Positions 1 to 4,963 of a stretch of DNA of 6,199 nucleotides are shown one piece after another. A model generated the notes under the pieces. The model worked only from the letters and a program-made list of their open reading frames with translations, was not told the origin of the DNA and did no database searches. Numbering within the stretch: position 1 is the first letter of the stretch; each line of letters starts with the position of its first letter. The DNA is from SZUA-76 sp945787585. Lineage in GTDB: Bacteria; Pseudomonadota; Gammaproteobacteria; SZUA-140. The translations under genes and the position numbers were made by a program. The stretch covers positions 1 to 6,199 of the forward strand of contig CAMYIG010000141.1 in the NCBI GenBank assembly GCA_947258425.1. Reading direction: 5' to 3'.

Positions 1-1
1 A

Positions 2-643
2 TCAGCGATTGCTGGTGATATCACGACCCATTCGGGCGCAACTCCACCTACCACCAATATTACAGCCTCAAATACAGCGAATGTGGTTAATATATCTGCA
101 GTTGCATATGGTACCTCTGGTAATACCCATGTTAATGCGACCGATGGCAGCGCAGTTGCGGGTGGCAAGCTGGTTGAAAGCATTACGGCAACCACTGATG
201 GTGCGGTGAACACCGTTGCGGCTGATGTCACTCGTCACGGTACGTTAGAGCTGACTTCATCAGAAACCTTTCAGATTGCTGGTAACAATGCAGGTAATGC
301 TGGACTGGCCACGGCTTCTGTGACGCTGTCAGCAGTTAATACCGTCGATATCTCATCGGTAACGGGTGCAAATACTGCTATTGGTCTGATTGATGGCGCG
401 CTGGATCAGGTGAATAGCTTGCGTTCTGAACTGGGTGCGATTCAAAACCGTTTTGAATCGACGATTAGTAACCTGCAAGGTACTACTGAGAATCTGAGCG
501 CTGCGCGTTCACGTATTCAGGATACTGATTATGCGGCAGAAACAGCGGCACTGACCCGTGCACAGATTCTGCAGCAGGCAGGTGTCTCTATCCTGTCGCA
601 GGCAAACTCTTTGCCTCAGCTGGTGTTGTCACTACTGCAGTAA
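2..643 (+). CDS. fliC: Flagellin, C-terminal part (5' end outside window)
   Basis: This is the filament subunit, secreted through the flagellar type III apparatus and polymerised under the FliD cap. Only the last 213 residues are present, and the reading frame is open from base 2 to the TAA at 641-643. Fragment residues 1 to about 125 are rich in Thr, Ala, Ser, Asn and Val, as expected for the variable surface-exposed D2/D3 region leading into D1. Residues about 127-213 are a clear Flagellin_C domain, with QNRFESTISNLQ, RSRIQDTDYAAETAALTRAQI and a terminal ILQQAGVSILSQAN...LPQLVLSLLQ, which form the D1/D0 helices that pack the filament core. The domain is intact and ends at the usual place. 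It lies upstream of flaG and a hairpin. Its promoter, usually sigma-28 in this group, is outside the window. The family call is very secure; whether the genome has other flagellin copies cannot be seen. Confidence 0.97.
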   Translation, partial: SAIAGDITTHSGATPPTTNITASNTANVVNISAVAYGTSGNTHVNATDGSAVAGGKLVESITATTDGAVNTVAADVTRHGTLELTSSETFQIAGNNAGNAGLATASVTLSAVNTVDISSVTGANTAIGLIDGALDQVNSLRSELGAIQNRFESTISNLQGTTENLSAARSRIQDTDYAAETAALTRAQILQQAGVSILSQANSLPQLVLSLLQ

Positions 644-657
644 GAGTAAGTGGAGTT

Positions 658-681
658 GGTTCGGGGCGCGAGCCCCGAACC
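658..681 (+). terminator. Perfect 10-bp hairpin with GCGA tetraloop after fliC
   Basis: GGTTCGGGGC at 658-667 is exactly complementary to GCCCCGAACC at 672-681, with the 4-nt loop GCGA, a GNRA-type tetraloop. It begins 14 nt past the flagellin stop codon. The G/C-rich stem is very stable, but it is followed only by GTTTCCTG, not a real U-tract. It may therefore be a partial terminator that reduces read-through into flaG, or a 3' stabiliser of the abundant fliC mRNA, rather than a full Rho-independent terminator. The hairpin is read directly from the sequence; its role is inferred. Confidence 0.7.
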
Positions 682-723
682 GTTTCCTGAAAAGTATTAT
701 GTTAACTATAGGAGGTTGGAGTC

Positions 724-1143
724 ATGTCTATTGACCTGGGTACGAGGGTCACTACGGATGTGGTGCATTCCTCGAATCAATCTAAACCGGTTGTTGCACC
801 ACCTAAGACAGAAGCACCGACAGTGCAGTTGGTAGGTAGTGGGCGGCAAACGGATTCTGCAAGTGGCAACCAAACATTGCCTGCCATCGTGAATGAAGAC
901 CCTTCGGCTGTCGCTGAAACAGCTAAACTTTCCGAAGCGGTGAGTCGCATGAGTGATCATGTGCAGAATATTCGTCGTGGCCTGGAGTTTACGATCGATG
1001 AAGAGCTGGACCGTACAGTGATTACTGTTTATGACGTTGAATCAGAAGAGGTTATTCGTCAGATTCCCTCTGAGGAATTTCTCGAGATGATGCGCCATTT
1101 CAATGAAGTGGGCAGTGCATCGTTGATCAATGAGAAAGCTTGA
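724..1143 (+). CDS. flaG: FlaG family flagellar protein
   Basis: FlaG is a small protein encoded next to flagellin in polar-flagellum loci; in Pseudomonas, Vibrio and Campylobacter its loss alters filament length. The 139-residue product has an unstructured-looking N-terminus (about 1-60, rich in Ser, Thr, Pro and Gln). The FlaG core follows at about 73-126: a helix with SRMSDHVQNIRRGLEF, then TIDEELDRTVITVYD and EEVIRQIPSEEFLEMM, where IRQIP-EE is the family hallmark. The start is supported by a strong Shine-Dalgarno sequence, GGAGGT at 711-716, 7 nt before ATG 724. No promoter of its own was seen in the 80-nt gap after fliC, so it is probably transcribed by read-through past the hairpin at 658-681. 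The fliD sigma-54 promoter begins 30 nt after its stop. The biochemical function of the family is poorly defined. Confidence 0.93.
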   Translation: MSIDLGTRVTTDVVHSSNQSKPVVAPPKTEAPTVQLVGSGRQTDSASGNQTLPAIVNEDPSAVAETAKLSEAVSRMSDHVQNIRRGLEFTIDEELDRTVITVYDVESEEVIRQIPSEEFLEMMRHFNEVGSASLINEKA

Positions 1144-1173
1144 ATCAGAATTATTTTCATAAACCATAGGAAT

Positions 1174-1189
1174 TGGTCTTGAATTTGCA
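1174..1189 (+). promoter_or_regulatory. Sigma-54 (-24/-12) promoter for fliD operon
   Basis: TGGTCTTGAATTTGCA matches the RpoN consensus (TGGCACG-N4-TTGCW) at TGG and TTGCA, with the invariant GG (1175-1176) and GC (1187-1188) separated by exactly 10 nt. The middle of the -24 element (TCTT for CACG) is degenerate. The start site would lie near 1200, leaving a leader of about 60 nt before fliD. In Pseudomonas, fliD is one of the sigma-54/FleQ-dependent flagellar genes, and FleQ is encoded in this window. The motif and context are strong; transcription was not measured. Confidence 0.78.
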
Positions 1190-1202
1190 TATTAACGATA
1201 AA

Positions 1203-1219
1203 GATCGATCCTCAATTGA
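1203..1219. promoter_or_regulatory. Adjacent palindromes in fliD leader (possible FleQ-type site)
   Basis: GATCGATC (1203-1210) and TCAATTGA (1212-1219) are two perfect 8-bp palindromes separated by one base. They lie about 3-20 nt downstream of the predicted sigma-54 start site. TCAATTGA resembles the described FleQ box (GTCAATNNATTGAC) with the two central bases missing. FleQ is known to act from sites just downstream of some flagellar promoters in P. aeruginosa. Assigning this as an operator is inference from position and partial similarity. Confidence 0.3.
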
Positions 1220-1260
1220 TGGGGTGTGATTAATTAAATAACTTTTTGAATGAGGGCAAT

Positions 1261-3318
1261 ATGGCATCAATTTCATCACCAGGTATAGGGTCAGGATTAG
1301 ATATTAATGCCCTGGTGACCTCGATTATCGATGCAGAAAGAGCCCCCGCAAGTAATCGCCTCGACTTTAAAGAGGCCACCTATCAGGCGCAATTAACCGC
1401 CTACGGCTCTCTTAAGGGAGCACTTTCGAGTTTCCAAAGTACCCTGACAACGCTCTCATTTACCAGTGCTTTTAAATCTGCGTCCGCAGAGACTAATAAT
1501 CTCGATGTGTTGACCGCTGATGTGAGTGATTCGGCAGCAGATTCAAGCTATAGCATCAAGGTAAATGCGTTGGCTCAGGCGCACGCCCTCGTGACCACCG
1601 GTTTTACAAGTACAAGTGAAGTGGTGGGCACTGGGACACTGACCTTTAAATTTGGTACCTCCGATTATGTAAAGGATGACCCTGATGCAGTACCGCCCGT
1701 GGTCGAGGCCTATAACGCCTTTACGCTGAATGCAGATAAACCGGCAGAAAGTATTGTTATTGATGAAACCAACAATACACTTCAGGGCGTCCGTGATGCG
1801 ATTAACGGGGCAGACATGGGGGTTACCGCCAGTATTATCTATGATGGTGCAGACTATCGTTTAACTTTTACGTCTAAAGAGACCGGCGCAAATAATAGCC
1901 TGGAGGTGAGCGTCCTTGATAGTGGTGATGGCGATACCCATACAGATACTAATGGCCTGTCTCGTCTTGCATTTAATAGCGATGCAACGAATCTGGAACA
2001 GACGCTGGAAGCGCGAGATGCATCGCTCACCATTAATGGTTTGGCCGTAACCAGTGGGAGCAACGTGGTAAGAGAAGCGATTACTGGCGTGACACTTAAC
2101 CTAAAAGAGGCGCAGTTAGCAACAGACTCTGCCGTCGCATTAGATGTAAAACGTAGCAACGACGTGGTCTCAAATTCTGTCTATAATTTTGTCAATGAAT
2201 ATAATTCTTTGATCGAGACAGTCAATGATCTTTCAAGTTTTGATGCGGATACTAGTCGGGGTGGCATACTGCTTGGTGACAGTGTACTACGAGGCGTGAC
2301 CAGCCAACTCCGACGCGAGCTTAACGATACCATTCAAGGATTAGGCGGCCCATTCAAAAGTTTAGTGGATATCGGTGTGAGTACCGACCGAGAAGGTAAA
2401 CTATCGATCGATAATGATACGCTGGATGCTGCGATAACGCGTGATCCGGATGCGGTGGCATCGCTGTTTGCGGTCAATGGTCAGTCAGCTAACGACCAGG
2501 TGGTGTTTTCAGGTTCGACCAGTGCCACCCAGCCAGGTGAGTACCCTGTCAACATCACTCAAATTGCGACCCAGGGATCCAATACTGGCAGTGCGTTCGG
2601 TTACAGTGGCTCTATTGTGGTGGATGGAAGTAATGATGCGCTGGCTTTTTCCATTGATGGCATCTCGACCGGTACGATTACGCTGACGAATAACACTTAT
2701 ACAGGCGCATCTCTGGCGGGAGAGCTTCAGGCACGAATTAATGGCGCCAAGGCATTGAAGGACGAGGGTGTTTCTGTCAACGTCAGTTTTGATGAGGTTA
2801 ATGAGGTGTTTTCGATTAGCTCGACCCGTTACGGCGACGCTTCTATCGTCAATATTTCCTCGGTTGAGGGCAGTGGGTACGGACTGACTGCTGGCAATGG
2901 CGTGGCGGGTGTCAACGTCGCTGGCACGATTGGTGGGCAAGCGGCGACAGGTTCTGGGCGTGTGCTCAGTGGCAGCGTCAATGCAGCTGGATTGCAGATT
3001 GAGATTTTAGATAGCACCCTAGGAAGCCATGGAAGTATCTCATTTTCGCGCGGCATTGCCGATAAGCTAAATACCATGGTCGAGTCGATGCTTTCGTCGC
3101 AAGGGTCACTTGATTCACGCATTGAAGGGCTTGAAAATAGGATAGATGGATTAGGTGATGACCGTTTACAGCTGAATAGTAGGATGGTCGCGCTGGAGAG
3201 TCGGATGCGTACACAATTTGTCGCGATGGACCTTCTGGTTGGACAGTTGCAAAGTACCGGTAATTATTTGACCCAGCAGTTAGATAATTTACCTAAGATT
3301 GAGGTTAGGGGCAGATAA
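1261..3318 (+). CDS. fliD: Flagellar filament cap protein FliD (HAP2), enlarged form
   Basis: FliD caps the filament tip and guides flagellin folding and insertion. ATG 1261 is chosen because MASISSPGIGSGLDINALV is the typical FliD N-terminus and GAGGG (1252-1256) sits just upstream; the in-frame TTG at 1246 would precede this ribosome site. The product is 685 residues, against about 470 in enteric FliD. FliD_N spans about 1-115. A flagellin-IN-like module lies at about 150-215. The FliD_C first part has INGLAVTSGSN...ITGV at about 258, the NEYNSLIETVNDL helix at about 310, and DIGVSTDREGKLSIDNDTL from about 370. An insertion of roughly 190 residues (about 405-595) carries a second IN-like module beginning at about 461. 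The C-terminal segment from about 619 (SRIEGLENRIDGL to the end) is a coiled-coil/D0 helix rich in Ser, Arg, Met and Leu. It is the first gene behind the sigma-54 promoter and is followed by its chaperones. No frameshift is visible. Confidence 0.96.
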   Translation: MASISSPGIGSGLDINALVTSIIDAERAPASNRLDFKEATYQAQLTAYGSLKGALSSFQSTLTTLSFTSAFKSASAETNNLDVLTADVSDSAADSSYSIKVNALAQAHALVTTGFTSTSEVVGTGTLTFKFGTSDYVKDDPDAVPPVVEAYNAFTLNADKPAESIVIDETNNTLQGVRDAINGADMGVTASIIYDGADYRLTFTSKETGANNSLEVSVLDSGDGDTHTDTNGLSRLAFNSDATNLEQTLEARDASLTINGLAVTSGSNVVREAITGVTLNLKEAQLATDSAVALDVKRSNDVVSNSVYNFVNEYNSLIETVNDLSSFDADTSRGGILLGDSVLRGVTSQLRRELNDTIQGLGGPFKSLVDIGVSTDREGKLSIDNDTLDAAITRDPDAVASLFAVNGQSANDQVVFSGSTSATQPGEYPVNITQIATQGSNTGSAFGYSGSIVVDGSNDALAFSIDGISTGTITLTNNTYTGASLAGELQARINGAKALKDEGVSVNVSFDEVNEVFSISSTRYGDASIVNISSVEGSGYGLTAGNGVAGVNVAGTIGGQAATGSGRVLSGSVNAAGLQIEILDSTLGSHGSISFSRGIADKLNTMVESMLSSQGSLDSRIEGLENRIDGLGDDRLQLNSRMVALESRMRTQFVAMDLLVGQLQSTGNYLTQQLDNLPKIEVRGR

Positions 3319-3375
3319 TTCGGTTTTAATGCGTTTAGTCGGTAATGTTCAGGGGCAAAGAAGGGAGATCGTAGT

Positions 3376-3831
3376 ATGAGTTTTTCAGGTAAGCAGTCGG
3401 GAATGCAGCAATATAAAAATATGAGCGTGCAGGGTGGCGTCGACAGTGCGACACCACATCGACTGATACAGATGTTAATGGAAGGGGCGCTGGAAAAGAT
3501 TGCGACGGCAAAATATCATATGGAAAAAAATGAAATTTCCAAAAAAGGTGAGAATATAAGTGTAGCGATCTCAATTATTGATGGTTTACGCGTCAGTCTT
3601 GATAAATCAACAGGCGGGGAAATTGCACAGAATCTGGATGATCTCTATGAATATATGGGGCGCGTCTTATTGCAGGCCAACCTTAAAAACGACGTGAGCT
3701 TGCTGGATGAAGTCTCAAAATTGATCAATGAAATTAAGAGTGCGTGGGATGCGATCCCCGCTGATATTGTGATTGATCATGCCAATAAAGTTAAGTCTGA
3801 GAATGACAAAGCTGTATCCAATGGTGGTTGA
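3376..3831 (+). CDS. fliS: Flagellin-specific export chaperone FliS
   Basis: FliS binds the C-terminal helices of unpolymerised flagellin in the cytoplasm and delivers it to the export gate. The 151-residue product carries the family motifs in order: QQYKN (11-15), TPHRLIQMLMEGAL (26-39), IDGLRVSLD (68-76) and GGEIAQNLDDLYEYM (80-94), then QANLKND (100-106) and W124. These form the four-helix bundle. The tail after about residue 130 (acidic/basic, ending in NGG) is longer than in typical FliS of about 125-135 residues. ATG 3376 is preceded by GGGAGA (3364-3369). The 57-nt gap from fliD shows no terminator, so co-transcription with fliD is likely. Its TGA (3829-3831) overlaps the proposed start of the next gene. 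Confidence 0.96.
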   Translation: MSFSGKQSGMQQYKNMSVQGGVDSATPHRLIQMLMEGALEKIATAKYHMEKNEISKKGENISVAISIIDGLRVSLDKSTGGEIAQNLDDLYEYMGRVLLQANLKNDVSLLDEVSKLINEIKSAWDAIPADIVIDHANKVKSENDKAVSNGG

Positions 3832-4211
3832 ATCCGTCAGAGCTAGGTTTCATCAGTGGTATTGTACCCGTGGCTGAATCTAACACTATTCTTTCCATAG
3901 CCACAGATCGTGATGCGCAGCTTGATTTAATCTACGCCCTGACACAAAAGATGTTGCAAATGGCAGAGCAGCAGCAGTGGGACAATGTCAGTAAACTCGA
4001 AGTGGAGCGCAGCCGTCTAATCTATACCTTTTTTGAAATCAGGCCGTTAGTGGAAGAGACTGAACGTGTCGCAAGCACCATATTAGCAGTGTTGGCAGCC
4101 GATAAAGCTATCATTGCGATGGGTACATCAGAGCAGCAAAAAATCGTAGAAAGTTCGCAAAAGATTAATCGTGGTAAGCAAGCCTCGAAAGCCTATGCAA
4201 TGTCAAAGTAA
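3828..4211 (+). CDS. fliT: FliT-type flagellar export chaperone (FleP-like)
   Basis: FliT proteins are small helical chaperones for FliD; the gene at this position in Pseudomonas was first called fleP. The product has a predominantly helical pattern. The recognisable core is AEQQQWDNVSKLEVERSRLI (about residues 46-65), the hallmark in which helix 1 ends in a Trp-containing turn followed by L-E-x-E-R. A second helix (RPLVEETERVASTILAVL) and a third basic helix at the C-terminus follow. The start is uncertain because there is no ATG near the 5' end. TTG 3828 overlaps the fliS stop by 4 nt (TTGA) and gives 127 residues. GTG 3870, with a weak AGTGG 10 nt upstream, gives 113 residues, closer to many family members. 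Neither has a good Shine-Dalgarno sequence, so coupling to fliS translation is plausible. The family call rests on synteny plus the short motif. Confidence 0.8.
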   Translation: MNPSELGFISGIVPVAESNTILSIATDRDAQLDLIYALTQKMLQMAEQQQWDNVSKLEVERSRLIYTFFEIRPLVEETERVASTILAVLAADKAIIAMGTSEQQKIVESSQKINRGKQASKAYAMSK

Positions 4212-4245
4212 CCAGTAGTGACGAATTGTTGGTTGAAATGATGTG

Positions 4246-4261
4246 AGCAAAAATCGTTGCT
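4246..4261 (+). terminator. Weak hairpin after fliT
   Basis: AGCAA (4246-4250) pairs with TTGCT (4257-4261) around a 6-nt loop, followed by TTATAAATT. The stem has only 5 bp plus a possible G-U pair, and there is no proper U-run. It would at most be a weak or partial terminator in the 83-nt gap before the PilZ-like gene, which may simply continue the fliD operon. Confidence 0.22.
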
Positions 4262-4294
4262 TTATAAATTGGAATCCCTGTATCGTGAGTAGTT

Positions 4295-4750
4295 ATGAAT
4301 ATAAACGATGACAGTCATGGGCAGCTGGGCGAAGGTGTTATCTATAAAGACCTTGTGCCGTTGAGATGGCGCGAACTTGGACAGTTGAATCTACTGCTTG
4401 ATATGGTGACACAACTTGTGATTCGTGAGACTGACATCCCTGAAACAGCGCCCATAACCCTTGGTGCCGCGGGGATCGAGTGGGTTGAACAAAAACCACC
4501 GAAAGAAGGGCGGCTGGTGGAGTTATCACTTTATCTGCACCATAAATACCCACGACCTTTTATTGTGGCGGGGGAGGTGCTGAGCGTAACGCCTGTTGAA
4601 GGTGAGGGAGGAAAATATCTTACACGTCTCGTTTTCAAAGAGATGAGCGAGGTGCTGCAGGCGGGTCTTGAGAAGTTCATTTTCAGGCAGCATCGGCGTA
4701 GCATTGCCCAATCAAGGCGGGCCGTTAATAGCGCGGACGTTATTTCATAG
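4295..4750 (+). CDS. Atypical PilZ-domain-like protein
   Basis: PilZ domains are c-di-GMP receptors that often act on flagellar motility. This 151-residue protein looks like a divergent PilZ: a helical N-terminus (about 22-45, RWRELGQLNLLLDMV), a beta-rich core (about 52-115) with TLGAAGIEWVEQ, then GRLVELSLYLHH and PFIVAGEVLSV, and YLTRLVFKEMSEVLQAGLEKFIFRQHRR, the usual strand and C-terminal helix ending in basic residues. The canonical binding signature (RxxxR followed by D/N-x-S-x-x-G) is degenerate: the second motif reads T-L-G-A-A-G at 55-60, so Asp and Ser are both replaced. Direct c-di-GMP binding is therefore doubtful. No signal peptide or membrane segment is seen, so it is probably cytoplasmic. 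ATG 4295 has only a weak ribosome site (GTGAG, 4285-4289). Its location between fliT and fleQ suggests a motility role, but this is inferred; the family assignment is by pattern recognition only. Confidence 0.68.
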   Translation: MNINDDSHGQLGEGVIYKDLVPLRWRELGQLNLLLDMVTQLVIRETDIPETAPITLGAAGIEWVEQKPPKEGRLVELSLYLHHKYPRPFIVAGEVLSVTPVEGEGGKYLTRLVFKEMSEVLQAGLEKFIFRQHRRSIAQSRRAVNSADVIS

Positions 4751-4770
4751 TTGTTTTCTTTCCTGATGTG

Positions 4771-4803
4771 TTTATAAACGCGTCAAATTTATAAAGCTTT
4801 TTT
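4771..4803 (+). terminator. A/T-rich repeat with U-run, possible terminator
   Basis: TTTATAAA occurs at 4771-4778 and again at 4788-4795; the copies can pair around a 9-nt spacer and are followed by GC and six T residues (4798-4803). The first copy is part of the perfect palindrome GTTTATAAAC (4770-4779). The arrangement resembles a terminator for the PilZ-like gene, but the stem is all A/T and would be weak. It may instead be an A/T-rich upstream region of the fleQ promoter. Confidence 0.33.
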
Positions 4804-4824
4804 ATATCAGTAAGTTGTCGTTTA

Positions 4825-4853
4825 TTGACCCGCTACCTTCTGTATGTTATGTT
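4825..4853 (+). promoter_or_regulatory. Sigma-70 extended -10 promoter of fleQ
   Basis: The -35 box is TTGACC (4825-4830, 5 of 6 consensus). A 17-nt spacer ends in TGT, giving an extended -10 TGn, and is followed by TATGTT (4848-4853, 4 of 6). Transcription would start near 4860, leaving a leader of about 100 nt before fleQ. In P. aeruginosa fleQ is transcribed from a sigma-70 promoter, which agrees. The -35 box overlaps ATTGAC (4824-4829), identical to one half of the FleQ consensus box, and a TGTGA half-site (4857-4861) overlaps the predicted start. Both hint at control but are only half-sites. Confidence 0.6.
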
Positions 4854-4904
4854 TCTTGTGACAGTTTTTTGACGTGCCGCTGTTGGTGATAATTTTATTA
4901 CGAG

Positions 4905-4963
4905 ATGGTTGGGCTTACACAATTTATATGATGCGCGGAACAATCGATTTAAGGGGAAGATAA
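4905..4963 (+). other. Two overlapping mini-ORFs in the fleQ leader
   Basis: An 8-codon frame (ATG 4905 to TGA 4931, MVGLTQFI) overlaps by ATGA an 11-codon frame (ATG 4928 to TAA 4963, MMRGTIDLRGR). The stop of the second directly abuts the ATG of fleQ and is in frame with it. Neither has a convincing Shine-Dalgarno sequence, and ORFs this short arise by chance easily. They are recorded as a candidate leader-peptide arrangement only. The rest of the 213-nt gap between the PilZ-like gene and fleQ holds the promoter and A/T repeat described separately. Confidence 0.15.

Noticed and set aside
650..835. 61-codon + strand frame beginning in the fliC-flaG gap
   Set aside because: It runs through the hairpin and into flaG in another frame. 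flaG has the strong ribosome site and a family match.
1194..1201. AACGATAA near the fliD start site as a sigma-28 -10 box
   Set aside because: It matches only the last six bases and has no -35 TAAA at the right distance. The sigma-54 element overlapping this area is far better.
2509..2940. 143-codon open frame on the - strand inside fliD
   Set aside because: It is fully antisense to a convincing FliD coding region, has no recognisable domain or ribosome site, and is Arg/Ser/Thr-rich as expected of a shadow frame. The same applies to the - strand frames at 1854-2159, 2829-3122, 2978-3214, 3335-3574 and 5590-5787.
4098..4105. GCCGATAA, identical to a sigma-28 -10 element, inside fliT (also at 3058-3065 in fliD)
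   Set aside because: No TAAA-like -35 element lies about 15 nt upstream of either copy, and in fliT the bases encode Ala-Asp-Lys in frame. They are most likely coding coincidences.
4230..4262. Possible sigma-54 or sigma-70 promoter for the PilZ-like gene
   Set aside because: TTGC at 4257 lacks a GG at the required distance, and TTGG at 4229-4232 lacks a GC. TTGAAA (4233-4238) has no -10 box at 16-18 nt. No promoter could be supported, so read-through from fliD-fliS-fliT is the simpler model.
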